Source: a virus. From it: 64,000 bases of DNA. The stretch is taken from positions 1-64,000 of IMG/VR virus record IMGVR_UViG_3300044699_000100; one strand, written 5' to 3'. The position numbers were made by a program, and so were the translations under genes. Each line of letters opens with the position of its first letter. Position 1 is the stretch's first letter. Positions 1 through 8,896 of this stretch are shown one piece after another. Under the pieces are notes generated by a model. It was not told the DNA's origin, did not search any database, and saw only the letters and a program-made list of their open reading frames with translations.

Positions 1-118
1 GGCCACATATGCGTTTTTATATTTTTCGTATTAATTATAGATTATAGAATATAGATATATCTAAAAAAGAAAGGGGCATTTTAAGACCTTCAACGCCCTT
101 TTCTGCTGCAGTATCAAA

Positions 119-239
119 GGCTTGCGAGCGTCGGCTCACCGTCTTGCTGGAACAAACACTCGCAAGCCCTTGTGTTATGACGATTACCCCAATTCCCTGC
201 AGGATCAACCACTTAGGTCGCTTCACCTAACCTAAGTGG
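119..239. other. Structured non-coding leader with two hairpins
   Basis: An inverted repeat pairs GGCTTGCGAG (119-128) with CTCGCAAGCC (159-168). A second pairs CCACTTAGGT (209-218) with ACCTAAGTGG (230-239). Neither has a T-run, so these are not clear terminators. A 63-codon minus-strand frame covers 35-226 but has no convincing ribosome site, and the hairpins argue for non-coding DNA. Confidence 0.45.
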
Positions 240-264
240 TTGAAGAAACGCTCGCAAGTGCGCG

Positions 265-585
265 TTAGATGCGCGGCGGCTTGCCAATCCAAAGCCGACG
301 CTCGCACGTCCCGGCACCCTTGGCTTTCCGCGCGCCGCGAGCATATTGCGCCGACGATACCTCGCGCTCGGACGTTATGACCTCCCTGCCGTAAATCAGC
401 TTCTTGGTGACCGTGCGGGACTTGGTAAGCCGCGTGACCTTCACGCCAGCGCACAACACCGCAAGCTCGGACGACGTGATCTTGGGCGCGGAGATATAGA
501 CCGGCTTGAGATATTCGGCGTTTCCAAGCTCACGACGCTGAGTTGTGGCTCGCGCAACCTTAGCGAGTAGGGCTCTGTTAGCCAT
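265..585 (-). CDS. Small basic phage protein, unknown function
   Basis: This is a 106-residue protein starting MANRALLAKV. It is rich in Lys and Arg (motif TKSRTVTKKLIYGRE), so it is probably cytoplasmic and possibly nucleic-acid binding; no family is recognised. The start at 585 has an AAGGTT Shine-Dalgarno about ten bases upstream. A copy of the dispersed palindrome lies just beyond at 607-622. It is in the same orientation as the early genes at the right end of the window, so the early block may continue here if the genome is circular or terminally redundant. Confidence 0.55.
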   Translation of the reverse strand: MANRALLAKVARATTQRRELGNAEYLKPVYISAPKITSSELAVLCAGVKVTRLTKSRTVTKKLIYGREVITSEREVSSAQYARGARKAKGAGTCERRLWIGKPPRI

Positions 586-606
586 CTAAGTAACCTTTCT
601 GTTACA

Positions 607-622
607 TTACCTTTGGAGGTAA
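607..622. repeat. Dispersed palindrome TTACCTTTGGAGGTAA (family of about 55 copies)
   Basis: The consensus is (G)TTACCTnnnnAGGTAA(C): a 6-7 bp stem with a 4-base loop. Copies read by eye start at 607, 775, 4340, 8368, 11198, 12572, 14000, 18217, 18876, 21110, 24524, 25077, 28630, 31323, 32931, 35647, 36135, 38563, 39542, 40772, 42532, 43186, 43645, 45198, 45531, 45906, 47984, 48771, 50198, 50925, 51309, 51840, 52315, 53605, 54434, 55063, 55867, 56713, 57015, 57770, 58407, 59567, 59939, 60268, 60757, 60982, 61170, 61556, 61600, 62080, 62148, 62927, 63086, 63403 and 63534. Intergenic copies usually sit 3-10 bases before a start codon with AGGT or GGAGGT as the Shine-Dalgarno. The others are inside genes. 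Confidence 0.93.
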
Positions 623-649
623 CAGGCCAGCTAGCTGGCCTGTTGATAA

Positions 650-760
650 CTATTCGCGTTCTGCGCAGTGTGGATACACTACGTAATAGGCGATTAGATA
701 CTTCCACTCCGAGCCGTGGCCATACACGATAGGCTCGCTCAGCATTGCGTAGAAGGTCAT
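650..760 (-). CDS. Short phage protein (36 aa)
   Basis: The frame encodes a 36-residue peptide starting MTFYAMLSEP, aromatic-rich with several Tyr. The start at 760 was chosen because a GGAGGTAAC Shine-Dalgarno from the palindrome at 775-790 precedes it. The open frame continues upstream to 1018, but that extension crosses the hairpin at 792-826 and lacks a ribosome site. Function unknown. Confidence 0.45.
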   Translation of the reverse strand: MTFYAMLSEPIVYGHGSEWKYLIAYYVVYPHCAERE

Positions 761-791
761 GTTGCTTTCTCCTGTTACCTCCAAAGGTAAA

Positions 792-826
792 GGGCTCTCC
801 GACCTGCTATCGCAGGCGGGAGAGCC
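792..826. other. Long intergenic hairpin
   Basis: GGCTCTCC pairs with GGAGAGCC around an inner CCTGC/GCAGG stem. No T-run follows on either strand, so it is more likely an RNA-processing or stability element than a classical terminator. It lies upstream of the small gene at 650-760. Confidence 0.5.
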
Positions 827-1018
827 ACTAAACCTTTTGGTTACATACCTTTTAAGATATGTGTCTTTAGCCCTTAAGCCTTCCTGCCCTTCTAGTATGG
901 TTACCTCTTGCCAAGAGGCACTACATCTAGCCGCGCGGCTAGAGCTTTCTCCTGCGTCCTTAGCTTTTGTTTTACTTACGAAACCGTTTGTTACTTGCAT
1001 CGGATAAGACATAGGCAT

Positions 1019-1691
1019 CCTTCAGCCACTAAGTCTTAACGTTCCTGCAAGTCACGGACTAGCCAAGAATTTCTATAGGCGGGGAGCAATCTCCAAATTT
1101 AGCCGTTACCTTTGCACTTTAACGAGGCCGGTAAGAGCCCGGAGGATGCCACCGGCATCCTTCACTCGATGGCAACTTGCCACCGGCCTTGAGCAGATCA
1201 AGGTTCGCCCGCCACTCCCGTCCTAGGGGTTGCTTGCCGCTTTCGTGGGTGTCCAGAGCCTTCTCCTTAAAGGTTGTCCGCCCAATCGCGTGGAAAGGTC
1301 ATGCGGTATACGTGCCATGACCTACCGGGCCGGATCAGCTTTCACGCTGTCGATACACCCCGCGAGCTTGCGGCCATGCCGCGCTGCTCCGTCACGTGAG
1401 GGCTTAGGCTCCGGCTTCCTTCCGGCTCTCATCCTAGCATGTGGGGAGATGGGCAAACATCAGGGGACATTACCCCCACGGGTAATGGCCAAGGCCCCCC
1501 CACCCCCCGCGCCCCTTCTTAGGTGTTTGGCATATAGAAAATACTAAAAAACTAAAAGTAACATGATTGTTACTCTAAAGTAATTATCACGTAACAATCC
1601 ACTATTCCCTTGACTTTTCGCCCTAAACACGAGATCACTGGACCACGAAACCACACGACCACTAAATCCCGTTATCAGAAGGCCCACCCAC
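1019..1691. promoter_or_regulatory. Non-coding divergent region before the virion hydrolase gene
   Basis: No convincing gene is seen. It contains a short hairpin GGATGCC/GGCATCC near 1142-1160, a C-rich run near 1495-1515, and an AT-rich stretch from 1530 with the palindrome GTAACA-TGAT-TGTTAC at 1558-1573. The AT-rich part separates the minus-strand small genes from the plus-strand gene at 1692, so it probably holds divergent promoters. I cannot point to a clear -35/-10 pair. Confidence 0.4.
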
Positions 1692-3929
1692 ATGCCAAAA
1701 CCCAAGCCCAAATCAAAATATGAAAATATGACGCAAGCGGAGCTTGACGCGCTCCTCAAGAAAATGAAAGCCAAGGATGCCGAGACAAGAGAGTCCGCCC
1801 GCAAGGAGCTTATTTCGGTCTTTGCTTCTAGGCCCGCCAACTTAGGCTCTGCCGTTGGTGCAGGACTCTCTGCCGGATATAACGTCGCCAGCGCTAAAGA
1901 CAGCGCGTATCAAAGGTATGTAAAAGAACACTACGGTCCTAATGCTACCTCACATAACTCTGAGCCTATGGCCATGTACACCGGCTCTGGTGCAGGGCCT
2001 AATTACGCAGGAACATCAAGAGACAGAGCAGGCCCCGGTGCAGGACTAAGCTCTCCTGCCGTGTCCTATGGCGATGCTTCCGAGCCGACCACCTCTGCCG
2101 CACACGAAGCGCTTTATCGAGCAATAAGCGAAGCTGAAGGCACAACGCAACATGGATACAATACAATATACGGGGGAGGCCAGCGGGACTTGGGTAACAT
2201 GACCATCAGAGAAGTCATGGACATGCAAAGTAACATGATCAATCAAACCGGGCACTCTCCCGTGGGGAGGTTCCAGATTACCAGAGATACACTGGGGAGG
2301 CATGCCGGATTACTGGGGATACCCGATACTGCCAAGTTTACGCCCGATATTCAAAACAAGGTAATGCTCTCCATTGCCGACAAGCAGGGGCTTAAACCCA
2401 GTGTATGGGCAGGGTTTAATAATAACCCCGGTGCGTTCGCGCGTGCAAAGCAAGCTTACAGTACAATACAACAAGCCACGCCTGCCCAAGCAAGCTATGC
2501 GACTTCAGGCTACACTGGTGCTGGTGCCAGCGGTATTACTTATAATATTCGTGACAAGACCAGCGCACAGGGGCTGACTTCCGGTTTGATGGGTGCTTTG
2601 GAGTCGGCGCAGCAGGCGGCACGTGCCGCAGGGCTGGATCATATTGAAGTTCGTGCCGGTAAGGGGCAAGGGCATCTGAGCCATCAGCAGGGTACCGAAG
2701 CCGATATCGTAGGCTACAACGCCGACGGCTCGCAATGGAGCAAAGCCCAGCGTGTTGCAGTGGCGCAGGGCGCTGCCGGTGCAGGGGCTAACCGCTTCGG
2801 GTTTTACTCAGGGCCGACGCTGCATGTGGGCATGGGTGCCAAGGGGCTGCCGGGCAATGTCGTGTGGAACGACAAGCTCAGGGGGGTGCCGGGAGTTAAC
2901 ACTTTTGCTCCGGAAGAGCGTGACTTCGTGGGTGCGTTGCGCACCGGCAAGCTAAAGTCCCTCGCTCCTGTTACAGCTTATGCTCCAACTGTAGCTCTCT
3001 CACCTGCACAGCAGGCTGCCGCTCTTCAAGCATCTGGACAAGCTTCTGGCACGACAACTAATACAACACCCGATCCAAAAGTTGCCCAGATGCAGCGCGA
3101 CCTAAACTCCAGAGGGGCCAGTCTCGAAGTAGACGGTCTGCGTGGGCCTCTTACCAGAGCCGCAGAACAACAATTCTATGGTTCTCCCTCTTCTGTACGC
3201 ACGCCAAGTATTACTGCGCCTGCTCCTACTACTGGAAATAATTGGTCTTCAGTGCAGGGGCCATATACTAATTCTACTGGTGGGGCGAACGCTGTTGTTT
3301 CCAGTGTAAGAACGCCTAGCTTTACTGCCGCGCCACGATCATATACGTCGGGTCGTGGGGACGAGGGTGCCGGTGTTGCTTCGCCTCCGTCCATGGGCAT
3401 CCCACGGCGGGTGGAGACAACCGCTGTAGACGCTTCCGGCTACCCTCCCATATCAAGCGGGTTTACACGTCCAGCTACTCCACAAACCCCCTATTACTCC
3501 AACCCCTATACCATGGGTACCGGGGGCGCTAATGCGCTTGTTTCGGGACAAGTGGCGCGTACTCCGCAGGCACGTCCTGCACTACCAAGTGACACACCTA
3601 CGCCATATCTAAACCAACCATATGCAGCCCCCTCTTGGGGTGCCGTACCGCAAGCCCCCATAATCCCGACAATACCTACAACAGTAGCACGCCTGCCGGT
3701 AGCTCGTCCTCCGGGGCTACAGTGGTCACAGTTACAACAGTCTGCACCGCCACCTCCTGTGCAAGAAGCCGTGCCGTCGTTTATCGATAGGCTGAAGAAC
3801 CTTATAGACATAGACCCGAACAGGGCAAAGACTGCACTGACAAGCCTTGGAAGCGTCCTTAGTGGAGGTAATCAAGGTGGTTCCTGGCACGCGCGGTGCG
3901 GGTGCCAGCTACTCCGGAAGCGGAGGTAA
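1692..3929 (+). CDS. Multidomain virion peptidoglycan hydrolase (lysozyme-like, M15-like peptidase, PG-binding)
   Basis: The 745-residue protein has a charged N-terminus and then a lysozyme/transglycosylase-like region at about residues 135-255 (SPVGRFQITRDTLG, catalytic Glu candidates in ISEAEG). A D-Ala-D-Ala-peptidase-like region at about 275-385 carries HLSHQQGTEADI and LHVGMG, matching the H-x(n)-D...H zinc ligands of M15-type folds. A PG_binding_1-type repeat follows at about 455-490 (MQRDLNSRGA), then a Pro/Ser/Thr-rich tail. It probably opens the cell wall during DNA entry or lysis. The frame ends at 3929, but the next frame continues with a Gly/Ser-rich tail to a stop at 4006-4008, so a one-base frameshift near 3890 is likely. 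Confidence 0.75.
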   Translation: MPKPKPKSKYENMTQAELDALLKKMKAKDAETRESARKELISVFASRPANLGSAVGAGLSAGYNVASAKDSAYQRYVKEHYGPNATSHNSEPMAMYTGSGAGPNYAGTSRDRAGPGAGLSSPAVSYGDASEPTTSAAHEALYRAISEAEGTTQHGYNTIYGGGQRDLGNMTIREVMDMQSNMINQTGHSPVGRFQITRDTLGRHAGLLGIPDTAKFTPDIQNKVMLSIADKQGLKPSVWAGFNNNPGAFARAKQAYSTIQQATPAQASYATSGYTGAGASGITYNIRDKTSAQGLTSGLMGALESAQQAARAAGLDHIEVRAGKGQGHLSHQQGTEADIVGYNADGSQWSKAQRVAVAQGAAGAGANRFGFYSGPTLHVGMGAKGLPGNVVWNDKLRGVPGVNTFAPEERDFVGALRTGKLKSLAPVTAYAPTVALSPAQQAAALQASGQASGTTTNTTPDPKVAQMQRDLNSRGASLEVDGLRGPLTRAAEQQFYGSPSSVRTPSITAPAPTTGNNWSSVQGPYTNSTGGANAVVSSVRTPSFTAAPRSYTSGRGDEGAGVASPPSMGIPRRVETTAVDASGYPPISSGFTRPATPQTPYYSNPYTMGTGGANALVSGQVARTPQARPALPSDTPTPYLNQPYAAPSWGAVPQAPIIPTIPTTVARLPVARPPGLQWSQLQQSAPPPPVQEAVPSFIDRLKNLIDIDPNRAKTALTSLGSVLSGGNQGGSWHARCGCQLLRKRR

Positions 3930-4188
3930 TTACTCCGGTGGCAATTACGGGGGGCAGGGTGGCAGAAGTATAAGCCAAGGCGTCGGCGGGGCGTATCGTA
4001 ACCGTTAAAACACCCCTGCAAGCCCCACAAATGCCCGTAGAGGCGTTCCAAACCAAGGGAGGGTCCCCAACAGCCCCCACAGCCAGAACCGCTGTACGGG
4101 CATTTATGGAGGTCCACTAAGATGGCACTTACCGTAGGTTCGCTTTTTACCGCTCATAGTCCGTGCTGCTGGTCATCGGTATTCTACT

Positions 4189-4338
4189 ATGGCTGGCGTT
4201 CTATGTCTTGCGGCAATTTCCTCCTCCGGAGCCGCTGGGACGGATAATACAAGTATAATCGTGGTGATCGCGGTGTTGATACTTGTGGTGTTTTTGCTTA
4301 ATTTGGTGGGTATTGGTGGCGGTGTTCGTATAAGTTAG
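4189..4338 (+). CDS. Small membrane protein (49 aa)
   Basis: The frame begins MAGVLCLAAISSSGAAG, a signal-like segment. A strongly hydrophobic helix follows (IIVVIAVLILVVFLLNLV) with a short Gly-rich tail. It could be a holin-like or DUF3309-like membrane peptide. The start is uncertain: another ATG at 4121 lies in a different frame whose continuation also encodes hydrophobic residues, so a sequencing frameshift may split one protein. Confidence 0.35.
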   Translation: MAGVLCLAAISSSGAAGTDNTSIIVVIAVLILVVFLLNLVGIGGGVRIS

Positions 4339-4369
4339 ATAACCTTCAGAGGTAATGTTAGGGGCAAAA

Positions 4370-4680
4370 ATGGACAAGCCTGATCATCTAAAGCTGGTCG
4401 GCATGATCCTGCCTGCCGATGCACAGGAGATACGCTCTTGCATCGATGTGCTGGAGCGTGCACTTGCCGAAGCCAGAGAAGGCAGAGTGCTTGCCGTAGC
4501 CATATCTATGGTCCGGTGCAGGGTAATAAAATCGGGTTTTATTCTTCTGAGACCCGACGAAATTCCGCAAAGCTGCTGGCGTCGTCACAGCTTACGGTAT
4601 GGCGGCTATCCGAGAGTATGTGGCATGACATGAGCGTGGAGACGGAGGAGTATCCCGATCTTCCTCCTGATAGTGGATAA
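4370..4680 (+). CDS. Hypothetical phage protein, frameshifted
   Basis: It begins MDKPDHLKLVGM and continues through an alpha-helical segment (EIRSCIDVLERALAEAREG). It then switches frame near 4505 into YGPVQGNKIGFYSSETRR and ends at 4680. The two halves fit one protein of about 103 residues. A dispersed palindrome sits just upstream at 4340-4355. No family is recognised. Confidence 0.5.
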
Positions 4681-4695
4681 TTATGGGAGAATACG

Positions 4696-6706
4696 ATGCA
4701 GAACAAGCTTGCCGTAGCATTAGCGCTTTTTGCTGCTCCCGCACTAGCACAAGAAAGCACCACCACGGAGTGTCTTACCAACACCGATGGGGTAGAGGTG
4801 TGCGTCGATACGTATATCTACTTTAAAGCTACGCCACCCGTTGAGCCACCTATCGAACCACCTATCGAGCCACCCGTCCGGATACCTGCGGGGGCCGTGC
4901 TGCCACAGGACTTCGATCTGGAGGCGTTCGATGCCAGCGTCGGCACGCTGCGGTTCATTGCGCCGAACGGTGACGACGGCGCTGCCTGTACGGAAGCTGC
5001 TCCTTGTCGTTCTCTGGGCAGGGCTTACAGTGTCGCCACCAACGGTGACGCCATCGTAGCCCGAGGCGGCATTTACCGGGATAACGATATTTACAATGCA
5101 AAGAAGCCTGACCATCAGCAATTATCCCGGCGAAATTCCCGAGTTCCGGGGCTCACAGGACGTGACTGCCGCGTTTAACGCGGGCAAGGCCGATGGTAAT
5201 TATCGCTACATTACTTACACGGAACAACCAATCACTAATGGCTTCGGGGTTAATCTCTCAGGGCGGACAGAATATCGCAGGCGGTGTCAACGGCGTCGGG
5301 ATGCTGGTCGATCAGATGTGGATCGGCAATACTGAGCTTAAACAAGTCAAGAACAAGAACGAGATTGCCGAGGGTAAGTTCTGGATCGATGCCGCCTAAT
5401 AACCGCGCCTACTTAACAACCGCCGATGCAGCCAAAAGCGCTATCGAGATATCCAAGACCGATAATTTCATGGACGTTGTAGCAAAGGACATAACCCTGC
5501 GTGGGTTTAAGATCACGCGCTACTCGCCGTCGGGCGGGCGACTATGGGATGATCGATGTGAATTTAGTGGACGACTTTACGTGTAACAACGTCGAAATGT
5601 CGGACATCAGCACGGTCGCGTTGTTCCTCAATGGCACCTGGCTCCGACCAAGTAAACAACAGCGTCATTGACCATTGTTCTGTCCTGCGCACCGGCTGGA
5701 TGCCGTTTACTGGGAAGTTATAACTTTCACACCAAGATCGACGGCTTGAAGTCTGCCAACAACGATCCGTTTGACGAGTTTACCGGCAGTCCCGGAAGTG
5801 GCAATAAATTTACGCATTGCCACTACATGGACGTGACCAACAGCGAGATCACAGACAATAAATCCCATGGCCTGTGGTTCGATCAGTCCTGCTACGATGC
5901 AGTGGTTGCCGGAAATATCATTACCGGTAACAGCGGCACCGGCATTTTCTGGGAGCTTTCCGACGAGTTGTTGATGATCAATAACCTGCTCAAGTCGGGC
6001 GGCTCCAATGCTGCAAAAGTTAGGTGGTGGCAGCACTGGCATCAGGATGATCAACAACACCATTGTCGGCGGGCCGGGTGTGGTGGGAGTTTACACCGAC
6101 AAGCGCTCGTCGCCCAACTGTGCCGACGAGACTGCTTCGCCCAACCCGTCCGCCGAGTGGACACGTTGCGCCGGGCTTGGCACGCTGTCCAGCGACCGTA
6201 TTCCGCCTAGTCTATGGAAGGACACTATCGACTGGCTGCCGAGGATCGATGAGGCTTATAACAATATCATCGCGTGGCCTGACCGGGTGGACGACCTGTG
6301 TGGCGGTCTCGAAGTGGCGTTGTGCATCACCGATAATAATTCCGGCACGTCGGTGACGCCGCAGTCGATCATTCACAAGGCCTGAGCCGGGGCGCGATAT
6401 TCCTAGAGACTTATATGGACTACAACGTCTACCAGTCCGATGGGCCCAATCGTAGGGCTACCCGATCCTGCCAATAACAACACCATCCGCCACAACGATA
6501 CAGCGTCTGTCGCGGCAGCGCTCGCTGCCGCTCCATACAATCTCAACGGACTGGAGACCCATAGCCAATCCGACGATGGTCTCGTAGACGCCGAAGGGAC
6601 ACCGACTAACGCACTGCAGCATAACACCGCCAAGCCGATCCCCAGCGATCCGTTGATCAATAAGTTTTTACCGGAGGGTTTGAAGCACTACGGTGTGACT
6701 TTTTAG
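4696..6706 (+). CDS. Secreted right-handed beta-helix tail-spike or depolymerase, multiple frameshifts
   Basis: The start at 4696 gives a signal peptide (MQNKLAVALALFAAPALAQ), a Pro/Glu linker (PVEPPIEPPIEPP), and a beta-helix of the pectate-lyase/Pel9 type: RFIAPNGDDG, then PCRSLGRAY, then repeated strand-turn motifs such as NNTIVGGPGVVGVY and SEITDNKSHGLWFD. Open pieces are 4696-5178, 5193-5399, 5284-5586, 5668-6210, 6008-6385 and 6440-6706, giving about 665 residues if joined. Such folds in phages bind or cut surface polysaccharide, but a signal peptide is unusual for a tail spike. The breaks may be assembly errors or a genuinely decayed gene. Confidence 0.6.
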
Positions 6707-6739
6707 TGGAATAATTAATAAAACAAAGGAGCATATGAG

Positions 6740-6886
6740 ATGCCGTTGTCCAAGGGTAAGTCCAACAAGGACGTAAGTGCGAATATCCGCACGCTTAAGA
6801 AAGAAGGTTATCCACAAAAACAAAGTGTTGCCATCGCTTTGCAGAAAGCGGGGAAGTCCAATAAAAATAAAAAATCTAAGAAATAA
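6740..6886 (+). CDS. Small basic phage protein (48 aa)
   Basis: It starts MPLSKGKSNKDVSANIRTLK and continues EGYPQKQSVAIALQKAG before a Lys-rich end. Small proteins of this GKS...EGYPQKQAVAIAL type recur in tailed phages without known function. An AAAGGAG Shine-Dalgarno precedes the ATG. It abuts the convergent terminase gene, whose stop is at 6887. Confidence 0.75.
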   Translation: MPLSKGKSNKDVSANIRTLKKEGYPQKQSVAIALQKAGKSNKNKKSKK

Positions 6887-8346
6887 TTAAGTCCACCCCG
6901 CAGCCGTTACGGGCTCCTTGGAGGAGCTATTAAAGTTATTTTGTCCGAGATGCCGCATGACCATGCCGGTGACCATCCCTCCGTGTGCTCCAAGGCACAC
7001 ATATTGCAGTGCGTCAGCCACATGAGAAAACTCATTCTTGTCGGGGCTGGGCTTGCGCTGGCCTGCTTTAGTCTTGCCGAAACGATAGCCACCGCCCATG
7101 GCTCTAACCAGAGTGGGGCAACGGCTTCTGTCGAAGACAATAGCTGGACCGCCATCTCGTTGACTAAGCAGCATCGACTCTACTGCTCTTACGCGCGGAT
7201 CGATATCGTTGGTAGGGGCTGGGAAGCACATGAAACCTTCCCGTTTCAGTACATCAAAGCTGGTCTCTTCGTAGATACTATCTTTGCTCCTCCCGGCTGG
7301 GTCCCCGATTATAGCGACCTTCTTGCCGAGGTAACGTGTATCTAGCATCTTTGGCCGTAAAGACCGTTGCACGTGCTGTTCCAGCCCGATATCTTCCGCG
7401 CTTACTTCCTCAAGCACCAGAAGCCTGCCTTTGTGGTCGATCTGGCAGATTACCGACCACGGGTCGCGCCCGAAGTCCTGACCAATCAAGATCGGATGCC
7501 CTTGCACCGGCTCCAAGCTGTCCTACCGACATGAAACGTGGACTTGAAGCTCTCGCCAAAGACGGCTGATCCAGAAGGGTCGTCGCCGTATTTTGCGTGC
7601 ACATAGCGCTGGCACCAGCCGGGGGAGTTCGATCTGATAAATCTTTCGTAGTAAGTGCGTCCCTGCGCTAACCTTCGAGGGTCATTTTCCTTAAGCTTAA
7701 GCGTTTCGGGGGTTTGATGCAGCCATTGCAGATTTTCAGCATTGTCCGACATGCCGCCCGGTTGGATGAAAACTTGAAAAGTCCGGTGGGGTGTCTGTCT
7801 CCATGAGCTTTGTACCAAGGAGAGTTCTCGCTTGGCAGGTTGGTATCGATAATAATCCCCATCCACGTGCAGCCGCCCATCGTTGCAGAGGGATATCTTC
7901 CGCATCTACCAGCTAATGGCGATACCAAGTCCACCGATAGCTCGATGGCCTCCGAGAGCCACGCACCGGTCAACTGTAAAGACAGTAGTCTTCTTTGGTC
8001 TTCCGGGTCGTCCAGTGGTATAAACAGCCACTCTGATCTTACATCGCCTATATTTATGTATAGTGTACTATTACTTACTTTCCATTCAGCTATTTCTCTG
8101 AACCAACTCATGCAGTCTTTAAGTATAGTGTCTTTTAACTGTTGAAGCGTGCCTCTTACTACCTGCAAACCTAGTATAGCGCAACCCGTCTTCTGCAGGT
8201 ATTTGTTCACACGCTCTTCTGAATAATTCAAGTATACATGCAGTAGTCTTTCCTGAGCCGACCGGTCCAGCGGCGATCCTGCCAAAGCTCTGTGACCGCA
8301 TGAACTTTGCGAGCGTGGGCGGCGGGGTGTAATTTATGCTCGTCAT
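6887..8346 (-). CDS. Terminase large subunit, frameshifted
   Basis: TerL cuts and pumps DNA into the prohead through the portal. The N-terminal piece (8119-8346) carries Walker A GPVGSGKTT. The middle pieces (7668-8285 and 7486-7905) continue the ATPase domain. The C-terminal piece (6887-7516) is the RNase H-like nuclease with GQDFGRDPWS (first acidic residue), IIGDPAG and EFSHVADALQY (final acidic residue). Joined length is about 486 residues, normal for TerL. At least three frameshifts interrupt it. It is the only minus-strand operon between plus-strand virion genes and lies downstream of terS. Confidence 0.88.
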
Positions 8347-8347
8347 G

Positions 8348-8822
8348 TTATCCCCCCTCGTGGTCTATTACCTTTGAAGGTAAGTTTTTATCGAAGCTCA
8401 TCTTGTCGCCGCCGCCTAGATTTATGGTAACACTGAAGCCCGCGCCGGTAGACAGACTAGGGCTATCGCTTTTATCCAACCCCGCAATCCTGCTGATCAT
8501 CTTGGCGAGTTCGACCTTCGCGGGGAGTGCCTCGTTCTGGTCGTGCAGGCGCGCGTGTCCTTCTGTAAGCCATTGCTCGATGATGGCTCCAGCCTTGAGC
8601 TTGGTGCGCTCTGCCGTATTGGTTGCCGACTGCCAAGCAAGTATTTCTTGCTCCAATAGTGTCATAAACCTTGGGTTTTGAAGTATAGCGTCCCATTCTT
8701 CTTGGTTTATACTATATAGCTTGCGCACCTTCTTCTGCAGAGAGATGGTCTATCGCTATTTCTCTTGCGAGTTGGACTAGCATTATATCGCGAAGTGGCT
8801 CCTTTACTGCTATAGCGTCCAT
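8348..8822 (-). CDS. Terminase small subunit, frameshifted
   Basis: The main frame 8348-8728 (126 codons) encodes the oligomerisation part (ILAWQSATNTAERTKLKAGA) and a C-terminal beta segment (GFSVTINLGGGD) typical of podovirus TerS. A 36-codon frame at 8712-8822 starts MDAIAVKEPLRDIM with an AGGAGGTAACA ribosome site and ends LAREIAIDHLSAEEGAQ. That matches the usual TerS N-terminal helix, so one frameshift near 8720 splits the gene. The last residues NLPSKVI are encoded by a dispersed palindrome at 8368-8383. TerS binds the packaging site and recruits TerL. Confidence 0.75.
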
Positions 8823-8896
8823 TGTTACCTCCTCGTCACTTTAGCGTAACTAAATAGTAACTTGTAACCTCTTGTCCTATATAGTATTAGGCGGGA

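Noticed and set aside
35-226. 63-codon minus-strand ORF with hydrophobic start
   Set aside because: No Shine-Dalgarno, covers an inverted repeat, no similarity recognised.
650-1018. 122-codon minus-strand ORF
   Set aside because: Only the last 36 codons have a ribosome site; the upstream part runs through a strong hairpin and a palindrome.
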